Assembly: GCA_000499405.2 (NCBI GenBank)
Contig: HG738139.1
Coordinates: 10,750,616 to 10,814,615, forward strand
Reading direction: 5' to 3'
Source: Onchocerca volvulus
Taxonomy: Eukaryota > Nematoda > Chromadorea > Rhabditida > Onchocercidae
Length of the DNA stretch: 64,000 nucleotides
Part shown: positions 9,305 through 24,000 of the stretch, in pieces
Numbering within the stretch: the first letter of the stretch is position 1
Layout of the letters: each line of letters opens with the position of its first letter
Made by a program: the position numbers and the translations under genes
Notes under the pieces: generated by a model
Database searches by the model: none
Told to the model about the DNA's origin: nothing
What the model saw: only the letters and a program-made list of their open reading frames with translations

Positions 9305-10041
9305 AGTTGTAGGGAAAAGAAGGGTTCTGATTGATTTGTGATTTGGGATTCTAGAGTCGTTGGATTGGAGATCTTTTTGCTGCTGTGACTTGACTAGATC
9401 AACAATAGCCTTTATTAGGTTTACACGATATTAGAACAATATCGCAACTTACAACAATTAATGTGAAAAAATATAATATGCGAGTAATATAAATAATACC
9501 AATAGTGGTCCTTTGATGAATGGTTGGAATGGTTGCTTGTGCTTCGTTGAGACTGCTTAATATTGGCTGGAACGTTTTGCCACTGATACTGACGTAGGAG
9601 AGCCTGTCGCTGATGTAGTTCCCTTGTTGCTGATGAACTGACGATGTCGACACTTGTAGATCGCCACTATTCTTGATGAACTGATGATCGGAATATTGAA
9701 GAATCGCTGCCGCCGCTGCTGGTAATATATTCAGGCATTGATCCTGCTGTCCCGAAAATTCCGCTTTTTATGGTCATCCTTGATAGGGGCGGAGGTTATA
9801 CATAATCATAAAAAAAGATTGATATGGATAAAGATAAAGGATAAGAGATGTCTCCGATCTTCTTAATCGTGACAATAATAAGGGTTCTTGTTTTTCATTT
9901 ATAATCCTTAAATAAACAGCATGACATTAATCCTTATAAAATTACAAACATTAGCATGTTTTACAACCATTTAAGCATTTTTAGAACCATTTACAACATG
10001 TTTTACAACCATTTACAACTCTTAAACGAAGCACATGAGCA
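9305..10041. repeat. LTR/retroelement-derived sequence between repeat copies
   Basis: No intact gene. From 9500 to 9760 trinucleotide-like CTGATGAACTGA motifs recur. From 9955 to 10020 an ACAACCATTTA motif is repeated four times with variation. The region is best read as decayed LTR-element sequence. Confidence 0.4.
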
Positions 10042-10200
10042 TTGTCGTGAAACCTGGTTTGTTGGATAAGGTGCTTCACGACACTAAGTAATTTGAATAT
10101 TTTCTTGAGTAAAGTACGTCTAATACAATGCGTGAGCTGTCTCCAGTATTAGCGGACGCAAATACAATAAGTAACAAATATAGAAGGATAACGTATAAAA
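10042..10200 (+). repeat. LTR-like repeat copy 2
   Basis: Begins TGTCGTGAAACCTGG and contains CTTCACGACACTAAG, so TGTCGTGAA and TTCACGACA form an inverted pair. It continues with the GTGAGCTGTCTCCAGTA block equivalent to that of the other copies. Confidence 0.55.
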
Positions 10201-11311
10201 AATAGAAAAAGAAAAGGGAGATGGCGGTTAGTGGCAGTTGGGTCGACGTCGTCCGTTGATTATAATTGATAATTTTGGTTGCTTATATTCTGTTTTTTGT
10301 CCACGCCGTGTCTCTGTCTGGGTGTCAATAATCAAGGACGGATGTCATTAATCGCGGGCGCAGACATTGATAATTGCCTCATTTTTTGTCGATGATATGA
10401 TTTGGTCTTTAGACTGATAATTAAATCCTCATTGGAGGTCATTATTCCATTAGGGCAAAACCAATTAAATTTAACCAATATGAGCTTCAATACATTTGTA
10501 ACTACATTTGGACTGTCGTGGAGTTTTTTCTGAATAGTGGTGAGTGATGTCCAACAACAGTCAAATATCAACAGAGTGTGTGTATTGGGTTGTACTGAAT
10601 TGAGTTGCGTTGAATTCGCGCTGTGTTGAGTTGAATTGATTTGGAGCACCTCAAAATTGGGTAATTAATCCTTTATTTAAAGAAATTATATGCGCTAAAC
10701 ATGTTATAACTTGATAATGACGATGCAACAACAACAAAAAAAAAAGCCCGAGAAAACGAAGAGAGCAGCAGTTCATTATAAAATTACAGAATTAAATTTA
10801 AAAACATGACCCGCGTTTAAAACGTTGGAAGATTGCCAAAAAACAATTATGGACGGTTACAGACTACAGCAGTAATGGACCACTATGAAACACAACTGTC
10901 TTATTCCAATAGGACTAAGACAGTTGTTCACAAAATTATATGAGGAAGTTTGAAAAAGAAGGAGATTATTGAGTAAAAATCAAAATTAGATAAAAAATTT
11001 TACAGATGATAAAAAAATTTGAATTTGAGATCAAATCATCGGAGTTTCCGACATGGACAGCGTTTTAATTGACTGCCCAATTACTCAACAATTTTAACTA
11101 CCATTACATTTACGAAATAAGGTGAACAATTAAAAGATAGAATTAGTTTAATTACACCTTTTATTCGGTTATTCCGACAAGCATTATCAGCAGATTAGAT
11201 GATGAGAAACAAAAGGCCATTGTGCACAACGTGAATAAATGGTTACATGTATGAGATTGCAAATTTTTATTATAAACAACATTTGGATATGTCAGCACTT
11301 CGGTTTACGAC
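10201..11311. repeat. Decayed retroelement sequence, possible gag remnant
   Basis: Between 10955 and 11215 a plus-strand frame reads KFEFEIKSSEFPTWTAF, then a stop, and later RLDDEKQKAIVHNVNKW. The order and wording faintly resemble the start of BEL/Pao gag polyproteins, but the match is weak. The rest shows no coding structure. Confidence 0.3.
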
Positions 11312-11470
11312 AACTGTCACGAAACTTGAATGTTGTGAATTGGAGTATTTCATGACACAAGATATTAAATGCTTAAGTATGTAAACATAATAGAATACAA
11401 ACGTGAGTAGTCGTCCAATGAATTCGTGGACACAATAGATAAAGAAATTAAAGAAAATGAGGGAGTCCTT
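11312..11470 (+). repeat. LTR-like repeat copy 3
   Basis: Carries TGTCACGAAACTTGA, TTTCATGACACAAGATATT, GTGAGTAGTCGTCCAATGAA and CACAATAGATAAAGAAA. These parallel copy 1 closely (TCGTCCAGTAA, CACAATAGAAAAAGAAA). Confidence 0.6.
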
Positions 11471-12149
11471 GAATGGGAGTGGATCCATCGAGAAGACCGT
11501 GTCATATGTCGTAAAGAAGTTAAGACAATGATTTTTAGATCATCGGCTGCCGGCTACTTCGCTTATTCCGCCTTGGCGCTTACCAATCGATTTTCTTCAG
11601 CATTTATTTTTGCCCAATAAATATACAAATAAAAGCAGAACCAAATTAAAATGCGACTGAATCGTATTGCTGGTGAAGATAATTACGCAACTTCATAAGA
11701 TATCGGGAAAAAGAGTTGAGCGTCGGATAAGGTCATCTTCTTAGTTACCGAGAAACTTTTTCTTATTCCCCTTTTTTGTGCCCTGCACAAAACAACACAT
11801 CTACACAATGCACAAAACAATCCCGAATCGTGGCATCAAAAAATGTTGGGGAAAAAATCTGATACTTTGTACAGAGACCAAATTAAGCTTGACATGTACA
11901 ACCAACTGACCTCGTGGTAGCACATCTTCATTCTTTAAAACCGTTGGCGCTCATCTTTTTTTCGTAAGCGGAGGCCCTTATACTGCATCTATATGAATTA
12001 GTGCCTCTATTAGGTTTGTGACATTCTGTTTTAACGCTCACAAAGAACAAGAGTTGCAAAGCCATTTGATTTGTAACAAAAAAACAAATTCACATAACCA
12101 TCAAGGGTTACAAATCATTTCGTTTAAAAACAAAAGAACCACTTATTCT
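11471..12149. repeat. Decayed retroelement sequence
   Basis: Lies between repeat copy 3 and the pol remnant. Open frames of about 60 codons are present but have no recognisable domain. Confidence 0.35.
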
Positions 12150-12490
12150 CTGATACTCCTTGCCATTTCAGCGACACTCCCGAGGCGAACGATCCTTTGG
12201 ATCTTGTTTTTTGTTGGAGATCTCCAAGGATAGAGATGTCCTATTGCTCTCACTAGCTCGTTTCTACTAGCTATTCTTATAATTACTGATCGACATATAC
12301 CATCCTTACCCCTTATAAGTCTATGGACACTTCCTATTTTTTTTCCAACAACATCAGCTCATCTATCTCTGTTTCTCGTCGAATTCGACTGCGAGGCTGT
12401 CGGTGTTTATGCTGAGCTCTTTTTCTTAGCTTTTCTAAATATTCGTCTCCCCATAATTTCCATAACTGATCAAGCCTCTTGCATGTTGTC
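12150..12490 (-). pseudogene. BEL/Pao retrotransposon pol remnant, C-terminal DUF5641-like end
   Basis: On the minus strand the sequence reads RLDQLWKLWGDEYLEKLRKR, then AQHKHRQPRSRIRRETEIDE, then a one-base frame change and a stop. It continues as VHRLIRGKDGICRSVIIRIA and RAIGHLYPW. This follows the order of the domain that ends BEL/Pao polyproteins, after the integrase (tryptophan-rich start, RSRLRR-like basic run, IRGKDG, LYPLE-like end). The frameshift shows it is dead. Confidence 0.7.
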
Positions 12491-12529
12491 ATATGCTGAC
12501 ATTCAATCCTTTTGTTTGCAGATTTTTAA

Positions 12530-12790
12530 TGCCGGGATTATCATGTCTGCAATAATCCTTTCCTTCTATTAATTGTTCTCTTCGAGCTGAGCCTAAATGC
12601 ATAGCAGTATCTCGATGGAAATCGAAAGAATGCTTCGAGATATATGCATTTGTAGATGCATTCGAAAGGCTGTGGATCTAGCTGTATATGCACAAGAAAG
12701 CAGTAGCACGTCATGCAAATTATAACTGATGTATCGAAAGACAATATTTGCGCCATCCAGAATCCATTTGTTGCGGAACTTGATATAGAG
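12530..12790 (-). pseudogene. BEL/Pao pol remnant, mid-polyprotein
   Basis: Minus-strand frames upstream of the DUF5641-like piece read RNKWILDGANIVFRYIS, then AYTARSTAFRMHLQMH, with stops. These weakly resemble BEL/Pao pol sequence (reverse transcriptase / RNase H neighbourhood). Same orientation and expected order relative to the C-terminal piece, with a large deletion between them. Confidence 0.4.
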
Positions 12791-13585
12791 TGCTTTACGA
12801 TACTATGATTTTTGAAGTTTATTCCGCGTGTTAAAATAAAATATAGATATAGTGAGTAATTCTCCAGTAATCCACAAGCACAATCGAGAAAAGAAAAAAA
12901 AAGAGGGAGTTCATCGTGAGTAATGTTGGCTCTGTCGAGGAAGGCTCCACCATATTTCTACCACTGCTGCTGCTCCTGAACTATCGTCCACGTTTGTTGG
13001 AAAAATTGGTTTTTGTGGCACAAACGAATTTTTGATGAGAAAAATCTTATTGTTAGGTGGAAGTCCATCCTGGATAATACAAACAGTTGCAGAATATCCA
13101 AGATAAATGATCACAGGATTATTCTTCCTTTGCTGACAGTAGAAAAGATTATCGTCCTACATTGTCAATTTGCTGATTGCTGTAGAAACCGTCGACTGAT
13201 TGTGTTGTAAAAACTGTCGACCGATTGTTGTGGAAACTACTGACTATTGCAGAACTAATGTGTTCTGGAGAAGTTGTGACTAGGAGTTTGTAGCCAAGAA
13301 TCGGTGTCGAAGAATGACTTCTCTCCAAAATCCGATCCTTATAAATCCTTCCGAGGCTTCTCCTTCTTTCCTGATCACCAATTTATCACCTCATGACTGG
13401 TCGACTTCGCCTTGTTTTTCTGTTGATCGGAGCATTTTGGCGGCAAACATATTTATCCTTTGTTATTAAATATGTTTTCCCTTTTCGTGATAAACATGAT
13501 TACTATTTTGGCGGGAAACATGTTCGCCCCTTTGTTTAGTGTTTTGGAGGGAAACATGTCTGCCGCGCCTTTTAACTTTATATTC
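12785..13585 (+). repeat. LTR-like repeat copy 4, long copy with internal tandem units
   Basis: Starts like copies 1-3 (TTTACGATACTATG, GTGAGTAATTCTCCAGTAA, CACAATCGAGAAAAG). It continues into a part shared with 20085-20520: ATAATACAAACAG-TGAAGAATATCC-like, GTTTGTAGCCAAGA and GGTCGACTTCGCCTTG. Near the end (13430-13565) a unit of about 45 bases containing TTTTGGCGG-AAACATG recurs about four times. This is the most complete LTR-like copy in the window. Confidence 0.6.
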
Positions 13586-16500
13586 CTTGGTTATTATAAT
13601 TTTTGGATTTTACCGACAATGCTACTGAAGTCTTCGAAATTGAGTTGGAAATGAACTGCTCTTGAAGACACTGGTGTTGAAGGCACTGTTTGATGACACT
13701 CCTACCGTCATGGATATTTGATTTCTGTTTTAACCTTCAATGATATTCGAAATGAAAAAAATCTAGAAAAACATATAGTGAGAAGATAAAAAAGCAAAGA
13801 AAACTCAAATGATCCAAAATAAAGGAAAAGGTAAACTGGTAAGCAAAAACATCAAAACACCGTCTCATTTCGTAGCCAAATTCTTCTGATGTTTCTTTTC
13901 AAGAACATTCTGATTAATCAACTCTATTATAAGATTTTAAGTAATAAACAAATCATAGAAAAACCTTAATTATGAGATTTTTGGTAAGTCCATGTGTCGC
14001 AATTGCACTCCATAATCAACAAATAAACCATATGATAGCAGCCGGCTTGAATACATATATTTATACATTGAAATCTAGGTTTTTAACTAAACGTCTCAGA
14101 ATTCTGAGAAGTTTAAGCTGAAAAATACCATAATAAAACTACTGTTCCGAAAGCAAATTGCGGTTCTAATGTCAAATTCTAGTTTCTTTTGGAAATTGAA
14201 AATTCTAATCTACTTCAAAATTGAATCCCAATTTTTTGAATTAATTCCAAAGATTAGTTTCTTTTTTTTTTCTTTTTAGGAATTCAGACAATTTTATGTT
14301 ATGAAATAATGCATTTATAAAAATTTATCGTTGGCAAGCTCAGAACATCCCAGAAGCATGAACTTTTACTTTCAGCAAGTTTCAGATGATGAAGCTCTCG
14401 TTCGATTTCAACAATTTTGGAATCAAATTTTCTATGGATTCTCTACAGATCTTTCAATTTCTTCGTTAAATCACTTGCTCTTACAATTTCTTCGTCAAAT
14501 CACTTGCTTATCTAAACTTGGAGAAAACTTCGTCCATGAATCTTCTTCACCATTTTCATTTTATTTAGTGATCTCTTTCCAATTCAACAACGAATAAAAA
14601 ATTTAAAAAAAGCTCGATCTAAAAAGCAATAGCTCTTTTGCTAATTCATTCACTCATTTGTCCTTTTTTTTTGCAACATCATTTTTTCTCGATAAAACTT
14701 TCTCAGATATGACTAATATCAAAATGCTAATTCATATATAACGAAAACATAGAATAAATCATGCAAATAGTAATGTGGAAATAAAGAAAAGGTCTAGACA
14801 CTAGCTATATTAATTCCAATTTCTCTAAAAATTCAGTAAATTAACTGCTACACACAAGAAATATTTATAGGGCTACAAAAAAACTTTTTCAAAGTGAAAA
14901 AACTAACTGGTTTCCAACAAAAAAAAGCTTTCCAGCACAAAAGGAACAGCGGGTGATTATATTTTCGATATCTGTATAAACCCGATTATTTCCATCAGCC
15001 AAAATGGACATGAAGTAATTGGGAAAAGGTATTATGCTTTTCTTGTTCTAAAATTAAATCAAGAAATAAATCTCAAGAGAAAGAGTAGTTTTAATAGGAA
15101 AAAATTCATTCCAACAACTGGATTATTCTAAAACTCGATACAAAAAGTCCTCGACTGTTTGCATAGCTAAGTAAAAATCTCGGCCTAGCTAGACTACAGT
15201 TTTTAAAAATAAAGCGCCAATGGCCAATTCGTGCGCTAAACTACTGGTTGGAATTCTTAAAAAAATAAAATTAAGGAGATTTCGAATTATAAATGAAAAC
15301 ATAAAGATGACACTTGAATTCACTTATACAATGTATATTTTATACAAAAGCTACTTATATAATGATGATATTTCCACCATAAAAAAATTGAACAAATTCA
15401 TTTCTTCAAATTCAATCAATCTTTGATGAAATCTAAATTTCAACAAAGTTTAAAACAAACTTACTGAGTTGCGCAACAGTGAATGTAAATAATTTGTTCA
15501 AAAAAATTTGACATTATCCGAATTTACAACAGCTGTATCTATCAAACATTCTGAAAAACAACTATTCAATAGAGAAACGAAACAAAACGATGGACTTAAG
15601 ATTAGAAATTGAACGAAACAAGACACTGAAGGACAAAAATTCCACAGAATTCCCAATCATAGCTTCGAGCCATCAGGATAGTATTCAAATAAGAGAGAGT
15701 GTGCAAAGAGAAACTGCTAAAACAAAAAGCTATATAAAAGAATTCGTGAGAATAAAAAAGTAGCACTACTTAGAAAGTAGTGGCAGAGACTATCTAGCTA
15801 GTGAAATTTACAATCAATAAATGATGAAATAAGCTTGGGCACTGACATCAATATCTGGCAAAAAATTAAGAGAGAGGGAAGACTTTGAGAGAAGACAGAG
15901 ATTAATGAAATTTGTGAGATAGTGTAATATATCGAGGGATTTGTGGAGAAATGTGAGATGTTCAGAGAAAGCAATTGTAGCAGTAATTGAGTGTGTTTAG
16001 GACAACGGTATGATTGAAATATTTTCGAGGTTGTCATGTGATATGGTTTTGATTTGGAAATTCGTGCGGCTTTTGCTATTAATTTAATTAAACTAATTTT
16101 CTATCGTTTCACTAAGCGCTTGTTCGAGTAAAATGTTTGTAAGGTCGTTTTGTGGTGAATCCCAAGTAATCCATTAAGAAATCCAATTAATTATTCATAT
16201 GTTTAAGCATAACTTAAGTATGTGGTAAATATTCTTTTCCTTCGTCTTTACAAAGTAGTAATTAGTTTATTAAATAAATAATTAATTTACTCGTAACAGC
16301 TTAGTATCCTATTCAATTTTCAACATATGGATTGTCATTTTAATGGTGTTTTTGTTGTTTTTGACAAATTTCCATTTTAGAAATATTTTTTCAGACGAAA
16401 ATGAACCTGTTCATGTAATAATTGTTACAACTGAATAATTTTAATTTTTTTTTCCAATTTTCTTCAAATAAAAGTAAAAAAATAATTTTTTATAAGAATT

Positions 16501-17730
16501 TTACAGTGAAGCTGCAGCACAGAATATAACAGCTGACAGAACATACGATTTCTGTTATTATTTCAGTACTTTTAATACTCTAACAATTTTTAACAGTCAT
16601 TAATAGTTAGATTAAATGAAATAGTTTGACAACTAATATTTTTTTAATGCATCATGCTGAGGATGATCAGCCACATTATATTCAGAAAGAACAGCATACT
16701 ATATGAATAGATCTGCTTGTAGTCCTTTTTTACTTTTTTTATATGTATTTTCTAAAACTCGATTGCAGCGAATTCATTAGCCAAGCAGTATACAGCACTA
16801 CATATCTGTGTTTCCATCATGTAAAGACAATGTTCAACTCTTTCTTGCACTTACTTAGTAACAATTCAAAGTTTCTGTTAATTATGTAACTGTAAAGCGG
16901 ACAAAACTACTTTTGATTTCGATCCACTCAGTTATATAAATTAAATTGAAATCAGTTCGTTTATCACGATTAACTTAAATAATCGAGTACTTGATTGAAT
17001 ACGTTTAAAAGTCTTCATCTACTATCCTTTCTGTTTCAGAAGTTGTTGCATTTGTTAATAGCTGACTCACCGAAAAACAAGAATCGGCATTTTATAATAA
17101 GAAATAGATCTCAGAAAGTCTCGCGATGGGACTGCTTAAATATCTCAATCAAACTTTGTTCATTAGATGAATTTTTAATTTTCCTATAGGAGGAGAGAGG
17201 TCTATTTCAGTTGCAGTGATAGATCTCATTAGATTGAGAAAAGTAAATACATTAGTAAGACTGAAAGCTTTTTGCACTATTTTTACTTTTTCTGATAATT
17301 GTATAATATTTTTATTTGTCTGCTTTCCCACATGAATTATATATGTATTTATATTTTTCCGGATTTTAATCGTAAAAATTGGAATCATTTTCAGAGCTTT
17401 TCAAATTTGACTCAATTAACATTCAGAATCTACTTGAAATATCTGTAGAAAAAACAAAGGAATAATATATAACGAGTTGAGGCATAGAATTACTTCCATA
17501 TGAATGTGTAATAACGATGATCTTGAATGAATGTTAATATGGAAAAACTGTTTAAACGGTTTTTCGTTAAAAAACATTATAGAAACTTTTTGCTATGTAA
17601 TAGTGTATCTGTGCTTTGTTTCCTTTCGATGCTTTTGTGAATTTGCATTTTCTACTTCTGTATATAATTTACGATTTTCCATCGATTTATATACCCAAAG
17701 TGACGGAGATGTGATTTTTTTTTTTTTTCA
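13586..17730. other. Long intergenic region upstream of tpi-1
   Basis: About 4.1 kb without a recognisable gene. An ATG frame at 14331-14597 is preceded by a T-rich CTTTTTAG acceptor-like site at about 14279, and another exon-like stretch follows TTTCTGTTTCAG at about 17040. Neither shows a known domain, a partner exon or a convincing start. The proximal part presumably contains the tpi-1 promoter, with no motif that I can name. Confidence 0.4.
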
Positions 17731-17738
17731 GATCAACA

Positions 17739-19625
<1,887 letters not shown>

Positions 19626-20084
19626 TTTAGTAGCTACTTGAATACTCGAGCATTTAATAACGCATGTCATGCATTTTTTTTCGATATTTAATAGTAATTG
19701 TAGAATTTGTTCTGTACAAGTAACAGTTCCGTAATTTATTTATGCGTAACACTAGTGGCAGTTAAAAATATATTTGATGAATTCTTCAATAATTTTATTT
19801 ATTAGAAGTCTTCGTAATTATAATGCGCTATTCGATTAAGTAAAGAAATTTTTTTTTACATCATTGTTATTGTTGTCCCATTATATCGCATTTATTTTAA
19901 CAATATCGAACTCACTTCCAGGAATTCTTATTTGTTTTCTTACTGAGAGACTGGTGCATTTAATGACAACAGTAGCATGGATTTAATGTTTCAATACTTC
20001 AAAAAAAGTTGAATTTAATTGGTGCAGCAGAAACGAATTTTTCAGTAATAAAATTTTATTGATAAATGGAAAAATATATCTTTC
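19626..20084. other. tpi-1 downstream region
   Basis: 3' UTR and AT-rich spacer. No further feature is seen before the LTR fragment. Confidence 0.4.
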
Positions 20085-20520
20085 TATATAATACAAACAG
20101 GTATTGAAGAATATCCAGGATAATTGGTCGCAGGATTTTTCTCTCTTTGCTGATAGTAGAGAAAAATATTCGTCCCAGATTGTCGATTTGTTCTGCTGAG
20201 AGACCGTTGCTGTCTCGTCCTGGGTCGCTTTGAAAATTAGTGTGTTCTTGAGAACTTGTAGCCAAGAGCGATTCTTCTCTAAAATCTAATCCTTATATAT
20301 CTCCTTGATCTCCAATTTATTGCCTCATATGATTGGTCGATCTCGCCTTGTTCCCATGTTGGTTGGAGCCTTTTGCTGGTAAACATGTTCATCATTTCGG
20401 CGAAAACATAGTTCTTCTTTGTTATTAAACATGCTTCTCTTTTTGGTCGTAAACTTGATCACCGTTTTGGCGGAAAACATGTTTGTCCCTTTGTTTATTG
20501 TCTTGGCGGCAAATAGCGAT
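20085..20520 (+). repeat. LTR fragment related to copy 4
   Basis: Aligns by eye over about 430 bases with 13070-13570 in the same orientation. Shared landmarks: TAATACAAACAG, TATCCA-GATAA, TTGTAGCCAAGA, TTCTCTAAAATC-ATCCTTATA, GGTCGATCTCGCCTTG and the repeated AAACATG units with GGCGG. The first part of the LTR (as in copies 1-4) is missing, so this is a truncated or solo copy. Confidence 0.65.
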
Positions 20521-21097
20521 TTATTGGTCTATTTGAAACTACGCGCTTCTTGAACTTTACCACTCATTAGTTATATTAATTATAATTTTCTGATTTTGTA
20601 CCACTTGGATATATTTAAATCATTGTGGAAATGGGTAACTGCAAAGACAAGGGGTCTTTTATATGGTCATTTCTGCTTTTGGAAGCAATAAGGAACGGAT
20701 GATAGCAAGTCTTATGTTTGGCACTGAATCTTTTGTATTCAAAATTAGAACTTATGGTTTAAGATTTGACTGGAGAATCATTTTTATCTTAATTGTTACG
20801 TAGGAATACAGTTACATATATCCCGTTGTTTTTTTGTTTCATTTTTGTCAATGTCAGTTGTTATTAGATAAGGGATGAAATAATTTGACGTGAATGATCT
20901 TTGGATGACCTTATGTGACATTTCATTATTTTATGATCTACATCAAATTTATGTTTCTTTTTGTTCCTAAGTGAGAAACTAAACATAAAAGCAAAAGTAA
21001 TTAGCACAGAGACAAGAACTGATATAAATGAATTGATCAATTTTATGTTATTAATAAAATGACGATTTATGAGTAAATGAATTTCCAGGTGATCACA
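20521..21097. other. CWC27 upstream region
   Basis: AT-rich spacer with no recognised gene. The end includes the TTTCCAG acceptor just before the CWC27 start. Confidence 0.4.
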
Positions 21098-24000
21098 ATG
21101 AGTAATATTTATGTGAATGAACCAGCAACAAGCGGCAAGGTATGTTTCAAAATCTTCAAAGCTTTCTGATTTGAAATAAAAGTTGTTGTTCAGATAGAAT
21201 GATGAAGTCTGCTCTTTCGCAAGAATTTCTTAGCAATAGCATTTTTATTATTAGTTAAGTTAGAATATGGAGGTGAAAGATCAATTCAGATAACCTACAG
21301 TACGATATAAATGAACAAGTAACCAATCTGAGCATAATTTTCGAAATCGTTAAACTTAAAATTCAAACTTTAACTTCGTTAAATTTTTGGATTACTAATA
21401 TTTTAATGAGAAAAATTTCTATCAGGTTTGTATGAAAACAACAGTTGGTGACATCGATATTGAACTATGGTCAAAGGAATGTCCACTCGCATGTCGAAAT
21501 TTCATTCAGTTATGCATGGAAGGGTATTATAATGGTACGATATTTCATCGAATAATCCGAGATTTTATTGTTCAAGGAGGTGATCCAACGGGTACTGGTG
21601 AAGGAGGTGAAAGTATTTATACTACTTCATTTAAGGTATTTTTATTAAACTAATCACAATATAAGGATATTTTATAGGAAATTCTTTATATTTACTGTAT
21701 TTCTCAAGTATTTTTGTTTCTGAAAATAAAATTCTCGAAATATTCTTTTATTTCTTCTCTCATATAGTTGGTGATTCAAAGATCTAGTCATACTTTGTAA
21801 TTTAATCACCTTCTTCGAAGTTGCAAATAATGTATCTCTTTCTAAATATTTACATAGCAAACATTTTTCCAGAATGAGTTCCATCAGCGGTTGAAGTTTA
21901 ATCGTCGTGGTCTTGTTGGGATGGCCAGTGGAAATGATGGCATGAATGGTTCACAGTTCTTCTTCACTTTAAATGCCACACCGGATCTCGATAAAAAGCA
22001 TACTCTTTTCGGAAAAGTTTGTTTTCTTTTTTTCTTCTCCTACATGTAAAAGAATGTGTTCAAGTCATTTTCTAGTAAAATTATGAAATTTTCGAATTTT
22101 ATTATTTGCAGTCGAATGAAACTATGAAGAGTATACTAGAAATAGAAGAAAATAATTGGAATGAAATAGAATAACATTTTTAAGTAAAATGAGGTTTATT
22201 TTAGGGTTAAGAGTTCAGTTATGTTTCTGTTAATGCATAATATTAATTGAAGATTGTTGGTAATACACTCTTCAATATGTTGCGCTTGGGAGAATGTGAA
22301 ACAGGAAATGATGATAAGCCACTTAGAACACAAAAAATATTACAAGTGGAAATACTGAGTAATCCATTCAATGATATTGTTCCACGGGAAAAGAAGAAAG
22401 ATAAAAAGAAGGAGAAAATTCGGGAGAAAAAGGATGCTAAAAAGTGAATTTTTTCTCAAACAAATTACAGTCAAATGTTTTATGAGGAAAGGAAACAGTT
22501 AATGTTAAGGGTAGCATTAACTTCAATAATTAATATTAATGATGGAGGTAATAAAAAGAAAGGACAGACCACTTAAAATTACAGAATAGTAGATTGATTC
22601 CTTCATTACATTGATTCCAGATCCTAAGAATTTACAATTCTTTATTTTAAGTTTTGTGGTCTTGTTTTAAGATACTCTTAGTCACTAATAAACTTGAAAG
22701 AAAAAGTATTCCGAGAATGGAGTATTATTTAAATTTTATCAAATATAACTACAAGGACAAAAGGCATTTTAAATTCAAAAGAAAACATTTTTCTATCTAA
22801 TTTCCCATAAATTTACATTTAAGACAATACGCTAGGATAAGGTACGAAAAATAATGAAATTTTGCAATTATACATAGATGCATGCTGCAAATTTTTACAA
22901 ATATGGTCGTAAATAGATTAAATTACTGACAATTCTGGATTTTTTTATGTTGTTGATGTGTTTTCATTTTTCGGGATGAATGTTTGAAATCTAATTTGAA
23001 TTCTCTTTTTTTTTTCTTTGTATCTTTCATGAATTAAACACAAAGATTAATGGATTTTCCAGGAACTTGACACTTCTTTCATTTGGCAATGAGGCTGAAG
23101 AAGATGAAATAGAACTACAGGAAGCGAACGAGGTTTGTTTATTGATCTTATTTTCAATTTCATCTCTCCTGGAAAGGATAAAAAAATGATGATTGTGTCA
23201 ATATGTTGATCAAGCAGGTCGAACAAAAAAATAAAATTTAAGGAAGGTTTTTCACCTCTATTTCAGGTTTTCTTTCATTTCTATTTAGTTCTTTTACATA
23301 GATTTGTCTAATGGCTTCATATAAATCAATTAAATCTTATATTTCATATATGTATTAATTTTTCATTTCATAATTTTAGATAAATTAAGTCAATTTTACA
23401 AGAAGATATCTTCTTTAAATTTACAATTTCATTTTTAATTGCATCATACAGTGCGGCGATATCTTTATATCTTTATAAATCTTAACTTTTTCCTTATATC
23501 TTGTCTCTTTTTTGAATCTCGGAGATCTCATGTAAATTTTATTTTTTGTATGTTCATAATTTTTCAGAAATTAAAGTGTAAAAGTAAAAGTGCACATGAT
23601 ATATTAACTGATGAAACGCTCAGTAAAGAGTTGGCTGTTCCGATAGAAGAACTTATCGAGTCCTCAAGTGTATGTCAAATTTTTTATTATTTTTCATTTT
23701 TGGTATTATATTTTGATTTTATTTGTTTAGAAACAGGAATGTCAGCATATGTTTTTTAATTTAGGCACCGATTATCGAAGATATCGAAGAAAGAGAAGCA
23801 CGAATGGAACGGATTAAGGAAAAGTTGAAAAGACGTAAACGTAAAACTAGCAGTGATGATCGATGTGAAGAGGAAGATGAAGATTTCGAAGCGATGATCA
23901 AGCAGGAGATGAATGACCGTCAAAAACAGGAACTGTAAGTTACGTTTTTCGCAAATGTTTTTTCTAAGCTATGTTAGGGAAAGAAGCGGAGATTCTGTAT

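Noticed and set aside
14331..14597. Possible 88-residue protein with a T-rich acceptor about 50 bases upstream
   Set aside because: No domain, and no codon or composition signal above background. The start is not next to the acceptor and no further exon fits.
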